The notes under the pieces: model-generated
Told to the model about the DNA's origin: nothing
Databases searched by the model: none
The model's input: only the letters and a program-made list of their open reading frames with translations
In this document: positions 25,080-36,494 of the stretch, piece by piece
How the letters are laid out: each line of letters opens with the position of its first letter
Position numbering within the stretch: position 1 is the first letter of the stretch
Program-made: the position numbers and the translations under genes
Assembly: GCA_028023455.1 (NCBI GenBank)
Contig: JAQFVV010000142.1
Location: forward strand, 1,864,124-1,928,123
Origin: Epiperipatus broadwayi
Lineage: Eukaryota > Onychophora > Udeonychophora > Euonychophora > Peripatidae
DNA length: 64,000 bases
Direction: 5' to 3'

Positions 25080-25570
25080 ATCAATCAATATTTCTTCATC
25101 TTGCTGGATGTGATGTTATATAGTCCACTATCGCAAAGCATTACTTTTTTAGATTGTCAAGTAAAATGAATGAACAATAAATTATTCCTAAGGGATACTT
25201 TATAATGAACTTGAGCACGGTTTTCACTGAAGTAAAATCTGATTATGTTTCAAGGATTATCTCAGAATCCCACTAAATAAGTTCATTATTAATTGTTTTC
25301 ATCGGAAAGATATGATCAGAGAATAGAATATATTGGAGAGACAATTAGACATTGTAATATATAGGGTATATGAGCACAGACTTTCACATGACCCTCCACT
25401 CTATCTCATAACACTGATACACTTGCACACATATATGTTGAAAAAATAAATAATCACCAATATACGTATTTCATGCTAAACCAGCAATCAACATTTGTGT
25501 TGAAGTATTTAGTAAAGAAATTTTTTTGCAGAAGTTAAAATATAAATGTATTTTTGCTTCTAGAATCCTT
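25080..25570 (+). repeat. Unknown coding-like repeat U1, copy 1, interrupted by a SINE
   Basis: Resembles 51580-51780: both have ATAATGAACTTGAGCA / ATGATGAACTTGAGCA, then AATTAGACATT, then TGTTGAAGTATTTAG. Translations agree (MVFTEVKSDYVSRI against MVFLEEVDSIYVTRN; VEVFSKE against VEVFxKEE), so the ancestor was probably protein-coding. I cannot assign the family. A SINE-2 copy splits it at 25355-25490. Confidence 0.6.
25355..25490 (-). mobile_element. SINE-2 copy inserted in U1
   Basis: Minus-strand tRNA-like SINE with B box remnant, TATCAGTGTTATGAGATAG, and at its 5' end GGTTTAGCATGAAATACGTATATTGGTG, the 3' half of the family's hammerhead module. The likely target duplication is ACATTGT / ACATTTGT, since the uninterrupted homologue at 51.74 kb reads GACATTTTGTTGAAG. 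Confidence 0.75.
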
Positions 25571-25652
25571 TACAAAATCATGGCAAAACTCATCTTTAGT
25601 ATAGTTCTTTTTTTATCTTGTAGGTGAAATAAACTATATTTATTTACAATGA

Positions 25653-25661
25653 CTACTAGTG

Positions 25662-25701
<40 letters not shown>

Positions 25702-25709
25702 CACTAGTA

Positions 25710-25710
<1 letters not shown>
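25653..25710. repeat. (TA)n-centred palindrome
   Basis: CTACTAGTGC (25653-25662), (TA)n, and the exact reverse complement GCACTAGTAG (25701-25710), followed by another (TA)n run to about 25748. Confidence 0.9.
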
Positions 25711-25748
<38 letters not shown>

Positions 25749-25751
<3 letters not shown>

Positions 25752-26879
25752 GGTTGAACTTTTATCATCATTATAAATAATATAAAAACACTTCAACAGA
25801 GACTAAAAAATAAAAATAACTTAAATAAACCAAGTATACTTTCACACATTAGCGTGATGATTATGGTTAGTTGACAAAATTTATGACAATGAAATATGTA
25901 TTTTTTTTTATTTGATAGGCATGATTATGACTCAGATGTTTATTGTTGAAATTATATTTGGTTTACTAAGTTAATTTACCACTTACATGGATACTATGAC
26001 AACAAATATATTACATAATTTGTAGATAACTAATCTGACTTAAATTTACTGTATTTTCAATCATAAATAATGTATTAAATTAAGGAATGCTTATATTTTA
26101 ATATATATATATATATATAAATTTTGAATAAAATTTTAAATAGTAAGAAATTTTAACTTAGTTTTAAAAAATAACTGAAATTACTATCTGTTTGGATTGA
26201 CGAAAGAAACTGATAATGAATATAAAAAATAAAAATTGGAACATCACTTCTATGAAAGCTTAAAAATTAAAATGATAAAACGATTGAAATGAATGACTTT
26301 TGGTAATTTGTACAACATAAAATTAAAAAAAAAAAGCTTTAAGCATATCTATTTTGATACATAGTGATGATGAATTTATATATAAGCAAAATCTCTCAAC
26401 AATGTTTAAGTATTTAATATTTTTTTAGAAAAACTGTCTTTTGTTTATTGTATACTGTAAAATCTAATTGTCTTTAAGTTTGATATGTGTAAGTTAATGA
26501 ACTTTGTACATTAAATAATGTTATAAATCGATTATCCTAAAAGAACTATTTGAATTATTTTACATGTCAGAATTGATTAGAGTTTATTGGTTAGTATAAT
26601 ATAAAATTTGGGAACTAATTAGCCATTGCACATTTGTTTTAATAATTGATGATGACAATTGTAGTTTAATTCTTTAAAAGAGGGGATTGAATTAGAATAC
26701 CAGGTATAGATTCAAATCAAATTTCCCAATGTAAATCAAAATGTAAATACATTTTAAGTTGTTTGTTTTGTTTTTGTAAAAAACAGGAAACCAAACATAG
26801 TTATTTTGACAAATAAATTTTTAATTTTTTCAGAAATAATATTATTCTGGTAGAAAACTTTTCTTGTTAAAAAATGGTT
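25749..26879. other. AT-rich DNA without recognised gene
   Basis: A (TA)n run at about 26100-26119. No motif recognised. Confidence 0.5.
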
Positions 26880-27345
26880 TTCATTTATAAATTATTAAAA
26901 CATCTGACTGTGCCATACATCTCTGCAGTGGTCAAAAACTTTAGTAAAACTTGACATAAAGAATTCAAACTACGATTTAGAACCTCTCCAAACACCAATA
27001 GGCTCATCAATAATACTATAGATAAAAGAAGCATTGAAGCAACCCCCCAGGTGGTGTAGTCCTGTTTACTATGGTAAGACTTGCACCACAACTGGCAATA
27101 GATTGGCTCAATACAGATACCCATACACATAAGCAATAAGTAAAAAAGAAGGTAATTTCATGTTTGCTGACCATCAGCAAGAGCTTAACCATAGGTTTGA
27201 GCCCTCCAAAGCTAATATATTATGTACAGAGAGGAATGACATCAAGAGAAAGATCAAGGAAGCTTGTTTTATTACCAATGACACCAACTCTATAAATAGA
27301 AAAGACCACTTCCTTTGCCATTTCCAGAAAATGAATAATATAAAA
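26880..27345 (+). pseudogene. Penelope-like element, 3' GIY-YIG part (family PLE-1)
   Basis: Frame-corrected reading gives LTVPYISAVVKNFSKT, the linker that follows the RT thumb in Penelope-like elements, then PVYYGKTCTTTGNRLAQY (YGKT at about 27070, in place of the second half of the GIY-YIG motif), then the open piece 27160-27381 with FADHQQELNHRFEPSKA, ILCTERNDIKRKIKEACFI and NSINRKD. KRKIKEA and SINRD are hallmarks of the Penelope endonuclease C-terminus. The nuclease cuts target DNA for priming. Stops and one shift make it a relic, and the RT domain is missing. The minus-strand frames over this stretch are shadows. Confidence 0.85.
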
Positions 27346-29090
27346 AATATTTTTGCATATATTTGCATACAATTACATTGACAATGATTATGGAGTAACA
27401 AAACTCTGAAAGTGCTCAGCCTAAATAAATTGTTATGTGGAATAGTTTCACCTTCAATGCATTAGCATATTATTAATTATATCAGAATTGAAAGAGATCT
27501 CAATTTAAAAACATAACAGTAAATTCCATTCAAAATCGAGATTCTTACAATCAATAAACAGTCAATCATTCGCAGTACTAAAAAGCATTTGCAACATAAT
27601 CTCTATTTGAAGATTAGTTCAATAATTTTGTTTTTCTATGTATTAAAGTGTATTTAAAAATAATAATATTAGTTATACATCTTTATCATTTTTAAATACC
27701 ATTTTTATAATATAATTCATTATAATGGTTGATTATCATAAACGTTAACTGTTAGTAATTGGATTTGCTTATGTTTATATCAATTTCTCCAATTCTGCTG
27801 CGGAATGAATAAAATAAATAGTAGTTGTTCTTGATATTTCTTTCCGAAAATAATCTTTATATATATAATTTTATTTATAAATGTAATTAAATTAATTTGT
27901 TTTGCTTTTTGTTTAATTGTTAAAAATTAAGTATATATTATACAGAACAATAAACAAGATTATATCTCAGTTAAAATAATTAATATGATGATTAAAATTT
28001 TACATTATTATAATCATTCTATTCTTTTTTTCTTTAAAGTTTTATTATTTATCTTTTTTTGAATCAACCTACTTTTTAATCTTATAGAATGTTTATGACA
28101 TATATAAAATTGTCTTATTTTGAAAATGATTTCTTTAAAAAAATCTTAAAAATTTTAATAATCTTAAGTGATTTTTTTTTTTTGCTATTTAAATAATCAT
28201 TCTTAAAAATAATATTAATCACTAAAATTTTATTAAAATTTTTTTTATTAATATTTGCAGTCCAGAAAAAAAAATTGTGATTATTTTTATCATTAATTAT
28301 GTATTATTAAAATAGTTTATTGATTTATTTTGTTCTCGTTATCTTTAGCAGCCATTTGTAAGAGAGTATACAAATTGTAATTCCAATAGAAAAAAAAAAA
28401 GGATAAATAAGCAAAATAATAACAATTTAGTAATACGAGAACAAACATACAATCGCGATCCTGAGGTTAGAATTATTACAAAAAAATGATTTGTAGCATA
28501 AAGCCAATTAATATATTAAGGATAAAAAAAGAATGTGAGAAATATATATATAAAATATTATGTGTCTATATATACTATGTTTTTAAAAAAATCCATTAAA
28601 ATAAAATAAAAAAGATTTTTCAATTAGACTGAGTAATCATTTCATACTTTTTATACTCATAAAAAAATGAACTGAAACTGTGGTAAACTCAATGTATAAT
28701 TCAATAATTATATCTTTGTATGTAAAAAAAATACTCATTGTTTTTTCCAAAGTATAAAAAATTTAAACTATACAATGATTAGAATGATTAAAATCGTAGT
28801 TCTTCAATAAGAATATGTCTACAGAAGTGATATCTTTTCAACTTTAGAAACCATATAATAACTATCAAATAAAAGAATAAAAGTGGCGAGGACTATATAA
28901 TGTATTAAATTCAGATCTTCGTGAACATTTTCAAACTTTTGTTTATTTTCTTGTGATAATTAATGTTTTGGTTCTCATTCCTCATATTCTGTTTTTCTTT
29001 TTAATTTTATCATCCTTTTTTATTTATATATATTAATTTATGATTTTGAATTTTAATTTAATATCCTTCACAGTGGTATAGATTTAGATT
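27346..29090. other. AT-rich DNA without recognised gene
   Basis: No coding potential or known repeat seen. Confidence 0.5.
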
Positions 29091-29450
29091 CAAGACTGTA
29101 AATACAGGAAAGCAATCCACACCTCAACAATAATAAACAATACTAAGCAATCTTCTTTTGTGATAAAAGTGGATATCTTTTATCGATGATATAAGATATT
29201 TATATAAACACTAAAGATTGATTCGTGACTAAAAGAAATTGAAAGCAGACTAACACATTGCAGTAATAACGTTCAAAGCTAATAAACGTAAATACATGAA
29301 AGCAGTTCACATCTAAGCAATACCAAAAATCTCAATCTGTTTGTTGTCAAGGCAACCTTCTTTGATGATAAAAGTGGATCTCACCTTTATCTATGATCTA
29401 AGATATTTATGTAGGCACTAAGGATTGACACTTGACTGAAAGTGAATAAA
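29091..29450 (+). repeat. ~180-bp repeat R2, two tandem copies
   Basis: Units at about 29091-29270 and 29275-29450 share TGTAAATACA(G/T)GAAAGCA, ATACTAAGCAATC / ATACCAAAAATC, GATAAAAGTGGAT and TAAGATATTTAT...CACTAA. A third copy is at 30205-30400. Function unknown. Confidence 0.75.
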
Positions 29451-29679
29451 ATTTTTAATTCAAGGAAATTTAAATAAATCTCATTAAACAAGTAATTATA
29501 ACCTGCTCTGAAACCAGATTAACAAAAAGTCAATTTTAACTTTCAAACTGTACTGAAACTATAATGTTTATGACAATGATATTTTGATATGATAATATGC
29601 TGGACTAATTTTATTATCTATCATTAAATGTTGAATAGCTAGAAACTATTTAAACTTTTCCAAATGCAAACCATTATTA

Positions 29680-30145
29680 GTAATAACACACAAAGATAGC
29701 ACAGGTTAGGCATTACACAATGTTTAGAATTGTATTATTCTCTGCTTTTCTTTAGGTATTGATGCCTGGACAATGATAATTTTTAACATAGGAGTCAAAC
29801 TTATAGCTTTAGAATATTGAATTTTAAAGCAATTTTTTAACCAACTGATCTGCTCACTTAATTAGAGCATTGCCTTAAAATTCAATATTCAATCATCTAA
29901 AGGTGTAATTTTGACTTCTATGCTAGAATTGTCACTGGACAAGCCAGAAGAATAGCTCAGTTGATTAGGGAATTGTACAAAAATTTAGTATTCACTCATC
30001 TAAAGATATAAGTTTGACTCTTTTGTTAGAATTGTCACTGTTCAGACCAGTAACACCTTCTCAAAACATTGTGTAATTTTCTAATCCATGTTGTATTTGT
30101 GTGTTATTACTAACAGTTGTTTGTAAGTTAAATAACATTTAAAAT
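29680..30145. mobile_element. SINE-1 group: inverted pair plus third copy
   Basis: Three copies of the tRNA-derived SINE-1: minus strand 29680-29852, plus strand 29853-29942 (partial), plus strand 29943-30145. Copy 3 starts with the A-box-like TAGCTCAGTTGATTAGGG and ends TGTGTGTTATTACTAACAG. The first two are head to head and form a palindrome. Copies of the same family are at 60.84-61.69 kb. Confidence 0.8.
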
Positions 30146-30204
30146 TTTCTAGACACTGAAACTGTGTATTACTTAGATAACAAAATTAATAATTCTCAAA
30201 GCTA

Positions 30205-30400
30205 GATTGATATGTAAGTGTAAATACATGAAATCAGTCCACATCTATAACACCAAACAATACCAAGAACTCAATCTATTTGTTTTTAAAGCAACTTTTT
30301 TATGATACAGATGGACACCCACCTTTATTTATGACCCAATATATTTATATACCCATTAAAGATTCACACCTGACTGAAAGAGATTGACAATAGTATAAAT
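30205..30400 (+). repeat. R2 repeat, third copy
   Basis: AGTGTAAATACATGAAATCAG through CCACATCTA, ATACCAAGAACTCAATCT and TATTTATATACCCATTAAAG match the R2 units at 29.1-29.45 kb in the same orientation. SINE-1 copies lie between. Confidence 0.75.
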
Positions 30401-30589
30401 TGTAATCAACCCCTACCCCTTACAAAATTGCAAAAATCCAAAAATTGAATATGTAAATGAAGTTTTCCATTTTTTTACTAAAACAGTTTTACTACTTCTG
30501 GTTGTTTAAAGTGATACTCTCAAAGATGATTTGTATTGTTATTTGACAGTCACAGACAACTGCAAATAGAACATAATTGTTAATAAACC

Positions 30590-31235
30590 TAAATACCAGG
30601 TGGCAGTGCTTAATAAATAATTAACAAGATTTATTTCATTCATATTCCCAGACTAATTTTTAGTTAAGACTTTAGTCAACAAAGAGTATTGAATCAGGAT
30701 TTAGTGCATCTGGATTTTTTAAAGATCCAATACATTTTTGTCCAGAAGAATCAGAGTAGAAAAAATAAAATTTGCTACTGAAATGTAATGTTCAAAATGG
30801 GATTATGTGATGTTTATTTATTTTATAACAACCATAATCAAGGAATATAGATATTAATAATTATTAAAAAATAACAATATTAAAATATGTAAATCCTAAA
30901 TTAGCATCAAACAAATTAGCTTAGATTCAAAACATTAAGATATTTTGGAATTTTAGACTTATAGTTTGATGGTAGAAAAGAAGCAAAAACTATTTTCTAG
31001 TACAAAAAATGCAGGTGCACTAGGTACAATTCTCAAACTTCTCTATGATGAAAGCCTTAATGTAGAAACTAGACTTTGAGATATTGATTAACTTAAATCT
31101 AGATAAAGATTTAAGTGCTGCCACTTAGTATAGATGGCAGAACTAAAATAGGCAAAATAGAATTTACCATTGAAAAAATATGTAACGTGCCAATTGAGAT
31201 CATGTGGTGCTTTGTTGATCCTTAAATATATATTG
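30590..31235. mobile_element. Decayed HH-1-like hammerhead repeats, inverted pair
   Basis: Plus-strand 31000-31235 holds GTGCACTA, then UGAUGAAAGCCUUAAUGUAGAAACUAGAC at 31043-31071 (core UGAUGA and GAAAC in register with HH-1), then TTTGAGATATTG and GATCATGTGGTG as in HH-1. 30590-30720 is the minus-strand counterpart (ATTAGTCTGGGAATATGAATG). 30770-30830 repeats the TTATGTGATGTTTA end. Both ribozymes lack key bases and look dead. Confidence 0.6.
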
Positions 31236-32006
31236 TTTAAATAAAATTATATTTATTGTTACCCTCTTAATTAATAGCCTCATAGATTTGGGAACCATTT
31301 TGTAAAAATAGCCACCAGTATATGATAATCATCAGCCTTCAGTTAGGTAACCATATTGTAATGGGATAATAATTGATCTTCTACCCCATTTTCTCTCCCT
31401 ATGGATTTGGTCTGAGTTTGTAATGAAACAAAATAAATTTCCCTATAGGTTCTTACACAACCATTTATCACTGACAAAAAATTACATAAAAGATAATAAA
31501 AAAATTCCCTTATGGTTTAAATATTATTTATAATAGCAAAACATGTATCAATAAATAGTAACTCTATTATAACCTGTGTAAAATTATGTAGCTCAGTCAT
31601 TAGTTACACTATGCAATAACAATGTTTATAATAAATAATTGTTTAGATTGTCCACTAAACTAAATTAAAAAAACTGATGACAATCTTTAGTAAAATCTAA
31701 TTTATTCAGATATCACTTAATCAAAAAAAAAAAAAAAAACAAGATCATCACCTCAAATATCATCAAATCTATTCATTATCCAAAATAAACTACAGTAAGC
31801 AGTGAAATCATATGTCATTGTCCTAAACAATGATGTATGCCTAAGATAATCATTTAATTTTTAATTGAATAAAACCAAATTAAAATCAATAAATAACTAA
31901 GTTCTGATAATCTTTACTAATCAAATATTACATATAGTAATGTAAATTTACCTTAAAATTTAATAATATTGCCTACCTAAATAAACTAGTTCCTAAATGA
32001 TTATAA
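31236..32006. other. AT-rich DNA without recognised gene
   Basis: No motif recognised. An A run lies near 31723-31739. Confidence 0.5.
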
Positions 32007-32144
32007 CAACATTTGAGAATGTTTTATAAACTTTTTTTTTCATATGTCAAATGCATTGACTGGGAAATAAACCCAGGCCAGCTGCTTGGAAGGCAGCTAT
32101 GCTAACCACTAGGCCACCAACATTTGACAATGTTTTATAAACTT
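32007..32144 (-). mobile_element. Retroposed tRNA-Gly(TCC) pseudogene with 27-bp target duplications
   Basis: The tRNA-like body (32052-32121, minus strand) has the A box TGGCCTAGTGG, the anticodon arm CTGCCTTCCAAGCAG (anticodon TCC) and a T arm with GGGTTTATTTCCC. It is followed 3' by a short tail and an A tract (T run, 32032-32039). CAACATTTGAGAATGTTTTA (from 32007) and CAACATTTGACAATGTTTTA (from 32118) begin 27-bp direct repeats with one mismatch, the target duplications of L1/RTE-type insertion. The acceptor stem is degraded, so it is not a working tRNA. Confidence 0.85.
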
Positions 32145-32950
32145 ACAATATCTCTAATATTTAAATGAAAATAAAACATTAATCAGCTTCGTATGAAGTT
32201 TAATAAAATGTTATATAATAATAATAATTTATCTATACTCTACTTTATACCAATAGACAATTATTGCTTAAGTCATATATTAAAATGAAATATTCTACAA
32301 GAACACATTATTAATAAATCTATTTGATAACATTGCATTTACAATATCCAATCATATAATTACATCAAATATACAGTAGGTTTCTATTGGATATTTACCG
32401 AATAATGATCAACTAATCCTATACATCTATTTTAAATTTCCAGTCAATCAATTATTAAAATGGATTATGACAATTAAACTATATAAAATAATTATTGGCA
32501 TGCATTTCAAATCAAACATAAACATTAAGATTAAATAATTGTTAAAATCTACAATCCACCTCAAAAAAATTTAAAGATAATTAAAACAAATCATTCTGAC
32601 TAATGACCAAATAAAATCTATCAAGATCTTTATAACTGAATAAGATAAGCAAGCTTTTAATAATTAACCATGAACTAATGAAATTATTTATATAACTGAT
32701 ATTAACTCACACAAATCAAACAACAATTTCAATGTAATGACAATATAAAATTTATATCTAATTTGGTCTGACAATAATCACATAATAACATATACATGTG
32801 TATAACCAAACTTCACTTACCAATATTGGTTTGATTTTTAGATTATGATTCAATGATCAAAAGAAAAAAGTTTTTTTCTTATATAGACAGCTCATTTCAT
32901 CTGATAAAAATTTATTGTTATAAATTGGTTTGCATACTTATAAAATAATT

Positions 32951-33092
32951 AGACATGTCTATTAGATTTCAATTTTTTTTAAGTGTCATAGCATCAGCCG
33001 GGACGCGAACCCACAACCTGGGCAACTGCCTGCTAGTGCAAGGCAGTTGCACTGACTTCTCAACCACCAATGCAAGACATATTATTTCAATT
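32951..33092 (-). mobile_element. tRNA-like retroposon with enlarged anticodon arm
   Basis: Body 32991-33073 on the minus strand: 7-bp acceptor stem GCATTGG/CTGATGC, D arm TGGTTGAGAAGTCAGTGC, a 9-bp hairpin CAACTGCCT / AGGCAGTTG with a 9-base loop, and a perfect B box GGTTCGCGTCC. It is followed by an A tract (T run, 32973-32980). AGACATGTCTATTAGATTTC and AGACATATTATTTCAATT are imperfect flanking repeats. The hairpin where the anticodon arm should be is too long for a normal tRNA, so I call it a tRNA-derived SINE or pseudogene. Confidence 0.7.
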
Positions 33093-35179
33093 AACATTAA
33101 ATTTATTGATTTATAACAAGAATTAATAATGGTAGTAATAAAAATAAAAATAAAATGATGTAAGCAATTGACTAAAAATTGTATCCAGTTAAAAAATACA
33201 AATACTATTGCTCTTTAATATGTAATTAATTTGATAGTATATCACTCTATAAAAATCAATAATGAATTATATATATATATATGATGACAAAAGTATGTCG
33301 TATGACAAGGTACTATATATAAATTGAACGAGAGGTTCCAAATATCTTCCCTAGACATTAAATAGAATCTATAATGATAAAAAATGTGATCAAATAAAAT
33401 TTATTTTTATTTATTCATTATTATAATTTCTAAATAATTCAACCAACATAAAAATCTATTGTATTTAAGCTCTTCTATATTAATATCCCCAAGTTAAATT
33501 TTAAATTAAAAAAAAAAAAAATTTGAAGACATCAAGTCATGAATTAATCTATAGCATCAAATAAGAGTTTAAACAAAAAATGAATCTCTCCAACCTTGTG
33601 GATAGCTTATCATATAATAACATATGCATGATTTAAAATAGAAATAGGAACAAAACATATATATATTTAACAAAAATATACACACATATATCATATCACA
33701 TAAGTGAAAAGTCTCATTGTTTTTCTCCCTGCTCCATTTTAGCTTCTGGTTTTCTTGTTTTTGATTTCAATGCAGAGAAACAATTCTTAAAGTAGAGAAG
33801 AGATAAGCATGAATGATAATAATAATAATCCAGGATCTTTTATTCCAATACATTTCCTTTTTATTCAAATAAAGTCCAATTTATTTTATAAAAAGTAGTT
33901 AGTTAGATGAGGCAATGTTATATACCACTGATATTGTAATTTTATTTGTAATGATATATGATGTTTGTGATTTCAATGCAGGAAACAATTTGTCTTGAAA
34001 TATAAAAGAGACAAACATGAAGAATAATAATAATCAAGGACTTAAATTCAATTACTTTTAATTTCTGATATTTTTCTTTGAAGTATATAAATATATCTAA
34101 CCTTCTAAAATATTAGTTGCTTTATTGATGCAAAATCTGTCCATCACCTGTATAATTTTTTTTTGTAATGATATATGAAGAGAGTTTTTTCATTGACAAA
34201 ATTCAGTTACAATACAAATGTGTATTAAATGCTAGCATTTTTCTAAGACAATAAGGTGAAATTTCAATTACTTAATATCACATAGAAATTTAATTAATCA
34301 ATCTTGTAAAATATGATATCCATATATACATCATGGGGTTTGTATTTATCACAAATATATAGATGAAATCCCAGATTTTAACAATGAAATATTTTATAGC
34401 TTACTTGCAGTACAACAAATTTTGATGGTTTTTTTTTTTATATAATACATTTTTCCATTTCCCTTGGAATTCCATCATCAAATTTCCCCAGTTTAATTTT
34501 TTTATTCTTCTATTATTTTAGAAATTAATCACTTTTAAAGTAAAATTGATAATTTTTAATGACTAAAGCATCCATTCTGGACAATCACAAAAGTTATAAA
34601 AATTAGAGTTAAAGCATTTCAGTTCTATTTATAATTTCTCTTTGCAGATATTAATGTTACTAAGGCAACCATCCAATAGTACTCAATGGTCACTCTTTGG
34701 TGCATGAAAATTGTTTTTTTACAGCAAATAAAAAGTAAGACTTTCAGAAAACATTTGATACAATAATAAAAAAATCCTATTTTACAATTTCAATATTATT
34801 TTTTATTTTCAACCAAAAATAAAGAATTCACATGACATTTTCTATATCTTCCGATGAATATATATTTTTAACATATATCTTTAATAATATATTCCAATAA
34901 ACTAATAAATAAACAAACATATATGAAATAAGAATTATTTAATTTTGTAATAAGTAAGTTGTTATTATGAATATATAACAAAATGGACATGTAATAATTA
35001 ATAATAATGATTTTATTCAAGTGTCTTATTTTATGGATTCACTTAATTATTTTCCAGTATTTATTTATTATTCACTTTTATATATATATATAAAACAAAA
35101 TAAAACGTCCACTAATATTAATAATACAATAACAAAACTTAAGTATATACTTAAGCTTTGTTATATATATATATATATA
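33093..35179. other. AT-rich DNA without recognised gene
   Basis: Pairs of similar sentences (TTGATTTCAATGCAG...GAAACAATT near 33760 and 33970; AAGAGACAAACATGA) hint at an old local duplication. No coding motif. Confidence 0.5.
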
Positions 35180-35394
35180 TGTTCAAAAGATGGCGCTATA
35201 CCAAAACCGCCGAACAAGTGTAAGATTTGTTTTACATAAACGAAAAAAGAGTCAGAAATTAACTACCTCTTTCATTTGCTCACCCCCAGATCAGCTGATT
35301 TCAAGAGGTAGTTAATTTCTGACTCTTTTTTCGTTTATGTAAAACAAATCTTACACTTGTTCGGCGGTTTTGGTATAGCGCCATCTTTTGAACA
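35180..35394. mobile_element. Perfect foldback MITE
   Basis: Two 91-bp arms (35180-35270 and 35304-35394) are exact reverse complements around a 33-bp loop. Ends are TGTTCAAAAG...CTTTTGAACA with TA on both sides, suggesting a TA target duplication as in Tc1/mariner-type elements. The arms are less AT-rich than the surroundings (GATGGCGC, CCGCCG). Perfect arms imply a young insertion or ongoing arm conversion. No transposase is encoded. The 72-codon frame across it is accidental. Confidence 0.92.
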
Positions 35395-36290
35395 TAAATA
35401 ACAAGTGATAGCAGGTTACATGATTAACTTGTTTTTGTTTTTCATATATATATAATTGACCATAACCAATATATAATTTGATGTTAATATTAATAATAAA
35501 TAATGATATTATTTTAAAAATATTAGGTTGCCATGATTATCTTGTTAACATTTGTACTTCAACACCTGCATTATCCATAGATCAAGTCAAATAAAATTAA
35601 ATAATATCAATAAACTTATATATTGTATGTATATGTTGAAAAAAATTACATTGCATATATTTATTAATGTCAAATGTTATTCATACACAGTTTAAATATA
35701 AAAAAAATTTCATAATATAATATTATTATTTATATAATATATATATATATATATATTATTTTTATCAATAATTGTCATTAATTTCTTTCCCCCTTGTAAT
35801 CTATTGGTTTGTTTCTGTTTCAGTGGCATGATTCTGGCCTTAGTAGTCAAATGCATGCTCAGCAAGTTTTAAACATCCTAATACTGAATAATCTTTTCTT
35901 TTTTAAAATATTCAAGGCTTTGATGTATATACATTATTATTACTATTTCTGTATTGTTTTATATATATTTTATATTTATGTTTTGACCTCTTGATGCTTC
36001 TTACATGTAGGCTAACATCAAGGACATTAAACATGGATATATTTTTATAATCCTTGAAGATCACCTACATGCAAGAGATGTAAATGTAGAAATAAAAACT
36101 ATATAAAATCTAAAATTTCAGTGTTTTTAATAATAGATGTCAATTGTTGCAATGCAGAAATAATAGTAATATATAAGTTGGTGCATGTTTTAAAAGTGCA
36201 TATTGTGCCCTCATCAATTTCTCCCATTATCAATCTATTGCAGGACAGGTCTTCCCAAATTTAATTCAGTTTAAAACTATAGCCTCCTTC
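35395..36290. other. AT-rich DNA without recognised gene
   Basis: A (TA)n run at 35738-35757. 35809-35994 (+) is open but becomes low-complexity Y/F/I and shows no motif. Confidence 0.5.
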
Positions 36291-36494
36291 TAAAAGTTTT
36301 CCCTTTTTTTTTTTTTTTTCCCCTTCCCTTTTTTTTTCTTGGTTTTTTCTTTTTTAAACAATTTAAATTTTAATCCTTTTCTTCATTTTTTTTTTAATTT
36401 TTATTTGTTTTTTTTTTTTTCATCATTTTTTTTTTTCCTATATTTTTTTTAATTTTTTTTTTTATATATTTTTTTTTTTTTGGGGGTTTTATTT
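36291..36494. repeat. T-rich low-complexity tract
   Basis: About 200 bp of T runs broken by C or A, ending in TTTTGGGGGTTTT followed by an A run. It abuts the LINE fragment that follows. Could be a degenerate poly(T) array or a poorly resolved assembly stretch. Confidence 0.8.

Noticed and set aside
26885-27136. 83-codon minus-strand frame with hydrophobic stretches
   Set aside because: It is the shadow of the plus-strand Penelope GIY-YIG relic.
35021-35239. 72-codon frame ending in the MITE
   Set aside because: It runs from AT-rich DNA into the foldback arm; composition changes abruptly at the element boundary.
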